The translations under genes and the position numbers were made by a program. From NCBI GenBank assembly GCA_021464415.1, contig JAKCWG010000916.1:1-64000 (forward strand): 64,000 bases of DNA. Reading direction: 5' to 3'. The stretch comes from Lonicera japonica (lineage: Eukaryota; Streptophyta; Magnoliopsida; Dipsacales; Caprifoliaceae). The notes under the pieces were generated by a model that was not told the DNA's origin, ran no database searches, and worked only from the letters and a program-made list of their open reading frames with translations. Below, piece after piece: positions 22,788 through 33,969 of this stretch (positions within the stretch are counted from its first letter, which is position 1; each line of letters begins with the position of its first letter).

Positions 22788-23296
22788 TGTAATACTCCGT
22801 ACTTTAAATTATTTTAAATTAAATTATATTAGCTTATTTATACTCATGTGAGTGATCGTTTGGTGATTCGGGTGGTCCGAATCGATTTTGGTTGGTAAAT
22901 AAGAAGTTTTGGTTCTCCGCGATTCGTTAATTCTAGCTATCTTTGGTCTATCGTAATTTCTTCTTTATTTATCCGAATGAGATTCCGCTCATGTGAGTGT
23001 CTAGTATTTGTACCATTCTACAACTTTTGTGTTTTGGCCGAAGACGAATTCACACTCCTCGTGGGTGGAAACAGGGCGCAAAGTAGACCTATTGCAAAAT
23101 TCTACTCATTCGATAGTGCTGTCTTCGGTGAATTTCTGGAAAAAATCTATCTAGGATTTGGGAAAACTTCCTCTTCGAAAGTTGTATATCTTTGAAATAC
23201 CTTTTCGTGGACATAAAGAACGCCTCAATCGGAGTTTCGAGCGAAACGTTATGGCCAAAACAAAAACAGTGCTCCAGGGTCCAAAAATTAAAGTAT

Positions 23297-23395
23297 GGAC
23301 CGGTATGGCGTTTTTGGCATACCGGTCCGGCACCAAATTTCTGGAAAATTTGTGCTCTGCGGACCGGTATTCGGTATTTGGCATACCGGTCCGCC
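23297..23395 (+). promoter_or_regulatory. Paired ACCGGT hairpins in LTR D
   Basis: GGACCGGTATG (23297-23307) faces CATACCGGTCC (23318-23328). GGACCGGTAT (23361-23370) faces ATACCGGTCC (23383-23392). The 3' LTR keeps only one pair (about 37178-37208), and copy D' has both in mutated form (51320-51420). The AGAGAGAAAG leader follows about 100 bases later, so this is the region before the transcript start. Confidence 0.6.
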
Positions 23396-23660
23396 AGTTA
23401 ACTATTTCCACCGACTTAAGCACGTTTTTAAGCCATTTTTGGTCATTTTTCATCCAAATTTCGTGCCAAACATTTTCATACTCCTCTAGGGAGTTCTAGA
23501 GAGAGAAAGAGGAAGATTTCTAAAGCACTATTCATCATCTTCTTCCTTATTATCTGCCATGGGAGCTCGAGCTTGAGCTAGGACTATACGGGTTGAAGTC
23601 TAAGTTTCGTTATTTGGGGGTTTTGCTATTCTAGAACTGCGATGACGCGAGATATTCGGG

Positions 23661-26434
23661 TGATTAAGCCAAAATATTGCATTTTTATATGTATTTAGGT
23701 GGCTTAATATGCATGAATTTGATTTTAATTATCCTAAATTGATAAGAATTGAGCTTTAATCATGAAATAGGATAATATGTTTGTTTCTAGTGCATTTTAC
23801 CCTTTTTATAGGTTAAAAATGAACAAGAATGAATCCAGAAGCAAATTCTCCCAAAGTTAGTCATTACCGGTCAAATTCGGAGCTGAATTGAGTTCAAGAA
23901 GTGAACCGAAGGCAAATTCCAAACTCAAGCATGAAGGAAGTTGATGGAAGAGACTAAGAGAAGCCAATAGAGCAATCCCAAGCAAAAAAAAGAGTCATTT
24001 GAATCAAACCGAGAAATTTTTGAATGAAGAAGAGATTCACTGTGCGCATTGCCTCTGTTCCGGTAATTTCTGGCATTTATCCGTGCAGAATTTGAAGAAA
24101 ACTCCAGAAATAGAAGTTGTAGATCTCTGAGTTATCTACGCGTAGGCAAAAACCTTGCATCAATCGGAGTTCGAAGTACAAAGTTATGGCAGAAATACGA
24201 TTAATACACCAGTGGATTGAGTTTGAGCGCGAAAGAATACCTAAATTTATGATGCAGATATTTATCGAACGGGGTCCTTAGCCTAGATGGCAAGTGACCA
24301 GCTCTCTACTCATGCTTAGTCCAGTGTTCGAATCCCGCGGCCAACAAGTTTTAATTATTGAACACTCCCGCGGCCAACAAGTTTTATCGAGTCAACGACT
24401 TGATAGACGACAAAGCTATTTTTAGCTTTTGGATTATTATTTATTTTATTTTATTAATTAGTTTAATTTTTGAATTTTGAAAAAAAAGAATTAAATGTCG
24501 ATGATATTTTTAGGTTTGAGGTTAAATTTTGAGTAAGGGAAGAAGGGCCGTCATTCTTATTCTTCGAGTAGAGAAGAACAATCGTCATTTTATTTTCTTT
24601 CATTCCATTCTATTTTCTTTGAGTATAGAAGAATAGTCGCCATTCTTGTTCTTCAATAATTCCCAATTTCCTTGCGTAACTATCAGAGAGATATTTTCAT
24701 TTGGTTTATGGCTTGTATTGAAGAAGAAACAACGTATAACTCTATTTCAATTTGAGTTTGAGCGAGTCCCATTACAGTTCTTCAATAACTGCGTAACTGT
24801 AAGTCTTTCTTTTCATTCAATTTTATTTTTAATTTATTTCAATTAATGTTCATTAATGTTTTGATTGTGTTTGAATGTCATTGTTTATTGAAATTCATGC
24901 TTAATTTATATTTTTTATTAGAATTTCCGCGTAGAATCCCGCGTAGAACCCTAAAAATATGTGTTTTCTTATTTTAATCATAACTTCTTCGTTTATTGGC
25001 CGATTTTGATGATCCACCTATTAAAACGACCGTATTTTAATTATCTACAAAACCCTATTGATTTGGAGACTCAAATCCCAATTTTTCCAAAAGTCAGTAG
25101 GCCATTTGTGTTGCTGGCAGACTGTTTATTTTTCAAAAGTATTTACCCGTAATTTCTATTTTGCGCATGTTTTTAATTTTCGTTTGCTTTAAAATTTTGA
25201 GTACATTTATATGCTTATGTTTTTAATTAATTTTTCATTCTTGAATATAAATATGCTGTTTTATTTAATTATTTTATTGTTCATGAATTTATTAAATATG
25301 TTTGGCTAGTTCGTTAGTTAGGGGTCCGTAAGGAACGGGTATGCCGACGCGATAATTTTTCGGACCCGAATTAAATTCTAATTAATTTTTCATTGGTTAA
25401 TAGGTCATAATAAATCTGATTTTTATTAAATTATTATCCCAGTATGCTAATAACATATTTTTATAATAAATTTAATAAAATCTTTTCGACAAAAGAACCA
25501 AACTAGTTTGAATTTTTGTTTTTGCGCTAAATCCTAACCGGTCGAGTTAGAGAGCGGTCTATACTCTTTAAATTAATTGGTTATGTATATTTTTTAATTT
25601 CAAACTAGAGCGCGCTGTTTTCGGTAATATTTTTAATCCTTACTTTTTGATACCGAAATTGCCAATTTTGTGTTTTCACCGCCCGTTTTCGTTCAAATTT
25701 GATTTTAATCATGTTTTAACATATTTGAATTAAATTGTGGCTTTTACTTAATATTTCTAAACTCACTTTTAATAAAAGGTTTTGTAGTGTCAAGCAATAC
25801 TTCACTTTAATAAACAAGTGTTTTCGGTAAAATTAAGTAATGCGAATTGATTCCATAATTAGTATTGGTACGTATAATTCATGTCACGCATGAATTATTG
25901 CGAAAAATATGAAGTTTATGAGATCAATTAGCTTGTGGATAATAGGCTGATTTTTAAAAAAGAAAAATTAATTAGAAAAGGATTCTCGGTCCATCGAATT
26001 GCCTGTTGTGTTGCCCGGAACTTATGGATACCCCTAACACTTTTTGTTCTTAATTTTAATTAAAGTTTTTCACTCGTTTAATTTATTTAGCACGCTGTTT
26101 TTATTATTTATTTAATTTAGCTTTATTCCATGTTTATTTTATGTTAATTTAGTTTCCGTTAGCATAGTAATGTTTCGCTACCTTTAGGTTTAGGTTTAGT
26201 TGCATGTTTTATTTAGTTATATTTACTTTAGTTAGTTTACTTATTAATTCTCATTCCATTCCCTCCATATTTCATCTTTTCTTTATTTTTCTCTTCTTCC
26301 TCTTGAAAGAAATTTTCCTAAGTCAAAGAACTACCCTCCTCCTCGTGGATCGACCTCGGACTTACCGAGTTTTTATTACTTGACCGACCACCTGCACTTG
26401 GGTGTAATAACTTCGCACTTTTTGGGCGTAGTCA
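23661..26434 (+). mobile_element. Solo LTR or small LTR element P, inside the 5' LTR of D
   Basis: It begins TGATTAAGCC and ends GGGCGTAGTCA, with TCGGG duplicated on both sides (23656-23660 and 26435-26439). The uninterrupted sequence is visible in the 3' LTR near 37530. The 2774-bp body is non-coding. Its 3' portion (GTGGATCGACCTCGGACTTA, then ACTTGACCGACC) has the wording common at the ends of long gypsy LTRs. It contains a tRNA-like segment at about 24270-24345. Confidence 0.8.
24270..24390 (+). mobile_element. tRNA-like / SINE-like segment
   Basis: The segment TAGCCTAGATGGCAAG resembles an internal A box. GTTCGAATCCC (24326-24336) is a good B box, about 40 bases further on. The phrase CCCGCGGCCAACAAGTTTT then occurs twice, 30 bases apart. 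No acceptor stem closes, so it is not a working tRNA. A tRNA-derived SINE head absorbed by element P is the likely reading. Confidence 0.5.
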
Positions 26435-27363
26435 TCGGGGTTTCATCAAACAAAGCTTCGATTATCATCTTTTGTCCTCTCTTTTGGTCTACAACTTGAG
26501 GTTGGGGTTTATATGACTTCAAAACTCGATAATATAGTTTAAATGTTTCCAAAACATGTAATATGACATTGTTTGATGAGATTTATTATGTTTTCCCCAT
26601 GTTTTCTCTAAGGAACTTATAATACATTTGTTGTTGTTTTTACACACCATGGAGTACAGGGTTGCGCTTGTGGAAGTGTATACAGTATAATTTAATTCAA
26701 ATGTTTGTTAAATGACATGAATGCATGTTTTGAGGCAAAGTATGCCATTTATACTTGACGTATTGTGTTAATTGAATTGTACAAGATATCCCTTGGATGT
26801 ATGGATGCTATTTGTGATGAAATGGACTCGTTAATGTTTTATACATATCAAGGGATATCTAGTGAGACTTGCTAAAGGGTATATGGCATAAGTTGCTTCA
26901 TGTGTTTACTATATAGCACGCTATGCATTATATTTGTGTCAACCGGAACCTTGGAGATCCTTCAGCAAGCTCGGATCATCCTTATGGCCTATTATATAGG
27001 CGTATATCTCTTATCATTATACCGGGAGCTTCTTATGATTATTGTATCGTTCTAGATGTGATATGGTCCTGATATGGATCCGGATATGATTCTATTGTGG
27101 CCTTTCGATGTTGAAGGGATTGTGTATTTATTTGGCGCTTGGCAGGATGGGAAAATAGGTAGGGCCCGGTGCCCTTGGGTTGAAAAGCCCTAAACTCTTG
27201 GGGGAGCAATGTTTGGCCAACTATAAGCCACCGGTGTGGAGCCCGGGAACCTAGGCAAATTGGCAAAGCACTATGATTTTGTGGTTATCTTTGTTTATAT
27301 GGGATCGTGGTGATTGATCCCAGAGCTGTTGTTCTCTATATTCATATGGGATCGGGACAATTA

Positions 27364-28831
27364 TGATGGAGACATTAATACATGATCGTTTGATATTGTG
27401 TATAGATTGAACAAAAATACTTTTGCTAAAACCCTATAAGAAAAAAGAAATTTCACCTTTGTGGATCATGTAGAGGATCCATATGAGGAGACTAGGGTTT
27501 AAAAGCATCAGATTGCAATTTGGTCAGATTTTTTTAATTCTCGCTGGGCTGCGAAAATCGATTGTTTTCGCCACCAAAACGACTTCTGATCGTCCTGATT
27601 CTTTGCGTAATTATATTAACTTTGCGTTCCGAACGACATATCCAAAAATCAGCCCGATCCAACAATAAGATCAAAAGTTACGATTAATTTACGACTGTTG
27701 TGCCGAAAAACCTAAAGATCTTCTATCGTATTCCTTCCGCCATCAAATCTTGCACTGAGTGTGGGCTACGGTATCACCAAGATTTTCTCCTCTCTCAATA
27801 GAACAAATCCTAACTCATGAGAATTATTATTATAATGAGAAGAGACAAGGCCGGCGTATATATAAGGTTACGATAGGGACCTTAAGGAAAAATAAGTATT
27901 TGAGCTTCCTATGGAAAGTTGGAATCCTAATTCCACTATGAATTAGTTCCTTCCATAAATTATAATTCACGTCACTAAAGAATTATAATTGCACTCCCAT
28001 CCTTATCTCAAAATTATATTTCGAGCTCCTTATTATTAAATACTTATTATTCTCCCCACGTTAAGATAGATAACCGTCATTTAAACTAAATTACTGACAA
28101 TTATATTTAAATGACTTCTTAATCCTTGAGCCTACGACTTAACTTATTTGACATGTCGGATTAACATGATCCACCTCAGGGTTTGACATGATCAAAACTT
28201 ATAAGCTTCTCAAGGGGCTATCATAAATCCCTATACCGGGACGTGGATTCCATCAATAATTAATATTCATCATACATATAGTGTTGTCATCCAATTCACG
28301 AAGATTATTGATCCATAAATGAATCTCACTCATAATGAGTCAAAACAACAAACACTACATATATATGTCCATTAATTATTTCATGATTAAGAGCATAAGT
28401 AATCATAATAACCATGGGATTTTAAATTGTTTTATATAGTCAGTATAAAAACAATTTACTCAAACTGGTCCTATTCAATACACACAAAGTGTACTAGCAC
28501 AACGAGTTAAAACTATACCATTTTCTGTAGTTAAGATAAACCACTAAAACTTGTGCTACAATCCTATCGATGGGTGTCCAATTCCATCTAAGACTATGAA
28601 CCATTAAACTTATATTCCACAAGAACCGATGATATGATCTTCTGTGTATAAGCTATACTCTACACACCAAATCATCTACTATGTGGAATAACAGACATAC
28701 ATGTACAATATTTAAATAAATAATATAATGCAACCATTGCCCATAAAGATTCTCATTAAAATAGCAAAACCAAGCTTATAACATATCCTAACTAATAAGA
28801 AAATTATGGCTTTTAGTATATCACTCTAACA
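27364..28831 (-). mobile_element. Solo LTR O, copia-type, inside the 5' LTR of D
   Basis: On the minus strand it starts TGTTAGAGTGATATACTAAA and ends with TCTCCATCA, 1468 bp. The flanks AATTA and AATTG differ by one base. The 3' LTR shows the empty site GACAATTGATCCC (about 38606). A minus-strand TATA (CTTATATATACGCC) lies near 27855. No coding region is present. Confidence 0.75.
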
Positions 28832-28956
28832 AATTGATCCCAGGGTATCAACTTGATGATTTGACATCCCGATGGCAATGGAGTATACTCACAGCTCAGG
28901 CTTTCTAATATATGGTAATTGGTTGACATGGGTGGTAACCTGCATTAGCACGTTCA

Positions 28957-30287
28957 TGTTAGTAAATTAGGGCAGTAATCATGCATCGCATACACTAATT
29001 TACGCACTAATCATTGAATCCTATGATCTATGCAGTTCAATAAAATCGACAGATGACATACCTTAATCGAGATTTGATGTCAATGAAACGAACAGGATGG
29101 ATCTGATCCTTCTGTTGTTGTCGTCCTTAGCGTAGAAAACACGACGCCTCTACGGTATGCACACACGAACGAGATGAGATCTTGCTTGGTGTACTAGCGC
29201 CCTCTAGGGTTCTCTCTGCTATTTCGAATTTTCTTGCCTCTCTCAATTTCGTTGACGGCCAAGAAGAACAAAGGTTCCCTTTTATAAGGGAACCCTAGTG
29301 AGAACCCTAAGCAACAAACGAACTGGGCCCAAGTCCAACTTGGCCCGTTTTAATTCATTTTGATCCAACTCGTTTTGGTGTGCGACCCTGTAGGTTTTAC
29401 ACTCTTTGGCCGTACAATTAAAACCCGTTTTATTATACGAACAGTAAGCGGTTTCTAGTAAAACATTACTATTATCCAAAGGGTATAAAGGTCAAAAACG
29501 ACACAACCTTAAATTGATATTTCACACATTAACTCCTTTTGTCAATCGATATCTAGATTGAACACAAGACTAGGCAAGTGTCATTCTTGTATAGTTCAAT
29601 CTTTATTTCTTGATCTCTAAGTATAATTAATCCAAAACAAATGACATCTCATTTGTGCATGGCCATGCAAATATTAATTACACTTATCAAGGGCCCAACG
29701 ATATCTCTCTCAATATATGAGAGTGACAAATCCCATCTTGATCAACCACATACCTCTACATAGTTCATAGTATGCTCGGTCATCATCTTTATAATTACTC
29801 GGTCAAGAGCAACGTTTGATAATGCCTGACATGCTAATCCCTATGTTGGTAACCATGGCGATCTCAGGTCTGAGGATAATACGATATCACAAATGGGGAA
29901 CATCACTGATGACATTATGTAACACTCCTCGCAGTGTCCCCAAAGCGGGTCAGTCCAATACTTTGTTCCCTAACAAGTATCAGTATGTTCAGCTTGATAT
30001 CTCCATATCCATGACTTGTGGAACATAGTCATCAGCTGACCCATACTCTAATCATTATATCAATGTGATCCTAGGTTATTGATACATGATTAGGGACATC
30101 TAAACAATATTATTATTACATTACTAGCATCCCACAATCTAGTCACGTACTTGATGAACTAGTATTAATAGATATTATTTACAAGAGATTATAAAGTAAA
30201 ATAAATAAACTTTATTAATAAAAATAAGCATAAGATATCCAAGTACAAATCATAATCTATGAATAGTCCTAGGACATATCTCTTTCA
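28957..30287 (-). mobile_element. Solo LTR N, inside the 5' LTR of D
   Basis: 1331 bp, starting TGAAAGAGATATGTCCTAGG on the minus strand, with GTTCA on both sides (28952-28956 and 30288-30292). The empty site is in the 3' LTR (GCACGTTCATGCATAG, about 38724). The same family occurs on the plus strand at 51627-52935. The 70-residue frame shared by both copies is a by-product of LTR conservation. Confidence 0.88.
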
Positions 30288-30767
30288 GTTCATGCATAGT
30301 CACTTGATGAATATGGTTCTTGTTGATATTATCGAACTAAATATGGTCTGAAAGATATGTTTATAAACCAGTTTTTAATCATATGCTCTGTACTCCCTAC
30401 TGAGCAAATGGCTCACCCCGGGTTTTCTTAAATTATTTTAGGTACTCACGAGTCCTATGAGGACAAGGATACAACAGGGTTAGGGATGATATAGAGGCTC
30501 TGATCCAACAAGTATTTTGTTTTGTGATGTATATATGTTCTTTTTTTCCGGAAGCCACGGCTAGCCCGAGGAGTATAAATATACTTTGGGAATTCCTGTG
30601 GTTTGGGTTATATATATATATGATGCATGCTTAGAATACTTGATATACATTTACTGTATATTTTTTTTTCTTATACACCTATCTTAGTCCTACTAAGATG
30701 GGTTAGTAACGCTCCCGGTCTTAATTACAGGTGTTATCCTGTAGTTTAAGGCGGGGGTGTTACAAAT

Positions 30768-30779
30768 TGGTATCAGAGC
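30768..30779 (+). promoter_or_regulatory. Primer-binding site of element D
   Basis: TGGTATCAGAGC, complementary to the 3' end of initiator methionine tRNA, three bases after the LTR end. Confidence 0.9.
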
Positions 30780-31247
30780 ATAGGTTGACGAGTGCTTGGG
30801 CTTGTTGGGGACGAATTGTGTTGTGATTCTCGATAGTTAATCCAGTATCTGACGGTAATTGTAATCTTTGTCTTCCTAAAGTTGTGTTTAGTTTTCACCT
30901 CTTAAATTCAGAGGATGGTTTTGTATCCTACCGATCATTTAGAGCTTGTTAACCCATACGATGTGGCAAGTTTTTTCTTTGTTGATTACAGGTAGTGTGA
31001 TTATCGATGGTTGTGTCTTGTGGTTAAACCTATTTGGAGTTTTGATCTTAGGCATTTACATTTTGGCTTTGTGGATTTGGTACCACATAATGCGAGTGTA
31101 ACGCATGAAAATTCTTTTATGTTTTTTCTATGTCCCCCGGGAGAAAGGTAGAATCCTTATCTTGATGATAAGTTAACAGGTTCTAACTCCGTCACACCGT
31201 CCGCTCGTTGTTTCCCAAGATTGTTCTATTTGTCTTGTTTTTGGATT
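30780..31247 (+). other. Internal region of element D, 5' segment
   Basis: Leader-like sequence with no usable reading frame. It continues at 33970 after the LTR B insertion. Confidence 0.6.
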
Positions 31248-32387
31248 TGTGACGCCCCGAAATCCCGTTTAGAGGATAATGCCTCCGGGACCTGATTAGC
31301 CACAGAGTCGTACGCGACGACGGGTATGAAGTAATAAATTTAAAATTTCTACCAAAACATCTTCAAGTAGTAAAGTCATTTAAAAAAAAAATCTGGCATG
31401 TGGAGTTTATTCATATGGTAAACGAAAACCTGTCATAAGATATAAATAACCCCATTTATAAAAATGTATGTATAATGCCTCCAACAAGGTCCCAATTTCA
31501 TAGAAATATACATATGAAAATCCAATACACAACAAGCTAATAATTTAAGGTATATAATACAAGTCTCTTCCTAAAAACTTTGACAATCGGCCATCAGAGC
31601 TAACTAGGATCCGTAAGTGTACCGTCCCCGAGAAACACCTGCAACACTATTTGGAAAATGGGAGTGAGCCAAATGGGCTTAGTGGGAACTATAAGGTTTC
31701 TATATAAAAAAACAGGTTAGAAAACCATGCATGACATGCAATGCAATATAATGAAAGTAAGGTTGGGTTATATGCTGCCTCAGTGTAATGAATCTCCTCT
31801 ATATAATATACATTCCTTTATGTATGTACAAATGAAGGTATATATATAACTACATTAGTGAAGCAGCCAATGCACGGAAAACATTTCATGAAATGCATAT
31901 AAATGCCAACCCAGTTCCCAAATCATAATAAAATAGATAGAACATAGGTTTATCGGGCTTTTCTGTATATCGTGTAAAAACTTGTATCTCCAAGATACAT
32001 TTATATATATATATATAAAACTATAAGTATGAAACAGTAATAATCTATAGCCCGAATCTGTATAAAAGATGCCACAATACCGCGACTAGATCTATCGCAT
32101 CAATCTCATATGTCACACTCACGTCTAGGATTTTCATACATCTACTGTGCACAGAGATAGCCGGCAACTCGGTTTCTTCTGCCCAAGGCAGGGACCACCT
32201 ACCAGGTCCACCTAGATGCTACCTCACGCAGCCACACATGCATACGCTACCTCACGCAGCCACAAAGGCATACGCTACCAAATAATACTCACGTAGCCAC
32301 CAAGGCATACGCTACATGTAATAACCAATATCTATCTAGTATGAACGGTGTGGCTAACCAATATAGAAATCCAAGAAAATCCCAAGT

Positions 32388-32418
32388 ACACACACACACA
32401 CATATATATATATATATC
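32388..32418. repeat. (AC)n(AT)n microsatellite
   Basis: An AC run followed directly by an AT run, inside LTR B. Likely hypervariable. Confidence 0.9.
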
Positions 32419-33428
32419 ATTTTAAAGTACCATATAGTACATTTCTCAACCGTGTATAAGCAATAAGGATATGTATATATATAAATAAGACTAGTATGTT
32501 TTCAAAGATATTCATACGCATGCATATGTGTCTGAAAACTATGGTGGTAACCTCATCGTATATGACTATGGTAGCCAAGTCCGCCAACTGTTAGTTTAAA
32601 GAATAAAACACCAAAACTTTGGAAGGTATATTGGGATTGCCACAACCTGGCACTAAGTAAAAGATCATACTGTTTATATGACATATAAACCCCATATAAC
32701 CTTCCTATAAGGTAAAGATACCTTTTATATTCCAAAACAGGCATATCCACTGCCCAACATACTTACAGACTAGCTAAGTAAATAAGAATCTCATAAAAAT
32801 GACTCAATAGCTCAAACACAACGCGTATACTACCCACATATGAAATCTTATCTTAAAAACGCATTTAAGTTTAGGTATATGCTCATATGTATGCGTATCA
32901 TATCATTTGGTTCACCCTAGTACCTGTATGTAAGGGTTTCGTATGAATCTTACCAGAAATAGCATAGAAATTGGGGTTTCATGTCAAGGCAATAACTTAT
33001 AACCATAATATGTTAAACTCAATCAATTAAATCAGATAAATTACCCCAAAAGCCCCATGAGTATATATTTTGAATAGAAACCCTAGGTTATGTTAGGTTT
33101 GGTATCTAATAGATATAATAGGTTGAAAAAGAAGTTGAAATACTATTGTTCCCACCTTAGGAGGGTCAATCCCTCGAAGTATTGCAGAAGAATCGAGCTG
33201 GAAAAGCACGAATACAGAAACCCCCAATTTGAGCTTCCAAAACCCTAGCCATGGAGCATTTGGGTGAAAAAGGGGATGAAGATGATGATGAAGATGGTGA
33301 TGATGGCATGGATTAGATGTGGGATAAGAGGCCTTGAATGATCCCTCTTAATCCCCTAAGATAGCCCCTCAGCTCTCTCCCTAAGCTCTCAAGGTTGGGT
33401 GGTGAAATGAGGAAGAAAGGAGAAGAAG

Positions 33429-33540
33429 AAATATATAAAAAAATTCTCGCCAGCATGATGTAGACGACTCCTTACTATTCATGGAGTCGACTCCATGAGG
33501 TATCCGACTCTCTTCACTTCCATGTAGCCGACTCCACAGC
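33429..33540 (-). promoter_or_regulatory. GTCGAC cluster and TATA of LTR B
   Basis: CATGGAGTCGACTCCATG at 33480-33497 is a perfect 18-base palindrome. Half or mutated words (GACGACTCC, CCGACTC, GCCGACTCCA) lie on both sides. On the minus strand a TATA-like TTTTATATATTTC follows at about 33429-33441. Confidence 0.6.
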
Positions 33541-33969
33541 TTGATTTTTGCCTCCTTCAGTTTTTGGTCAACAACTCGACTTCGGGCCCACTTTTGGGCA
33601 TCAAGGAGTTGGAATTGGGTCTCGGATAAAACATGAAAGTTGTAGAGGGAATTGAGATGAAGACGTGACTGAAAACAGGGACTCATTTGGAGTTCGGATG
33701 AAGAAGATACAGTCTTCCAAAGTTGGTCCGAAACAAGGAAATCGCGTAAGACCAAACTTATGATTTTCGAGCCGATTTTCGTCCGAGCCACCCGAAATGA
33801 CTTATAGTCATTATAACCTACTTAAATGAATTAATATGACTCATTGGAAGTCATCGAATCACCTTAACCTTTATAGAACTCAAATTTGGCTATTCGAAGC
33901 CAAATTCTGTCTTACACGCGACTTAGGCCGTGATTTGCAAGAGATAAGAAAACGGAGTGTTATAGGATT

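Larger units (their letters stand above)
22788..30764 (+). mobile_element. 5' LTR of element D, interrupted by three solo LTRs
   Basis: Colinear with 36772-39201 once the insertions at 23661-26434, 27364-28831 and 28957-30287 are removed. About 140 bp near 26625 are missing compared with the 3' LTR. About 130 bp near 22995-23120 are present here but missing from the 3' LTR. It ends in TTACA, three bases before the primer site. Confidence 0.9.
31248..33964 (-). mobile_element. Solo LTR B (family A), inserted in the interior of D
   Basis: On the minus strand it runs TATAACACTCCG (TG mutated to TA) to GGGGCGTCACA, 2717 bp. GGATT is duplicated at 31243-31247 and 33965-33969. It shares terminal blocks, the 28-bp minirepeat (about 32215-32310) and the GTCGAC promoter words with LTR A at 1-2147. 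A 136-residue frame (33381-33791) has no domain and is not called. Confidence 0.85.

Noticed and set aside
24270..24345. Intact tRNA gene
   Set aside because: A- and B-box-like words exist but no acceptor or anticodon stem can be formed.
29816..30028. 70-residue frame also present at 51886-52098
   Set aside because: Conserved only because both are copies of one LTR family; it does not match the LTR orientation of a gene and has no domain.
33381..33791. 136-residue minus-strand open frame
   Set aside because: Lies across the TATA and palindrome promoter of LTR B; no recognisable domain.
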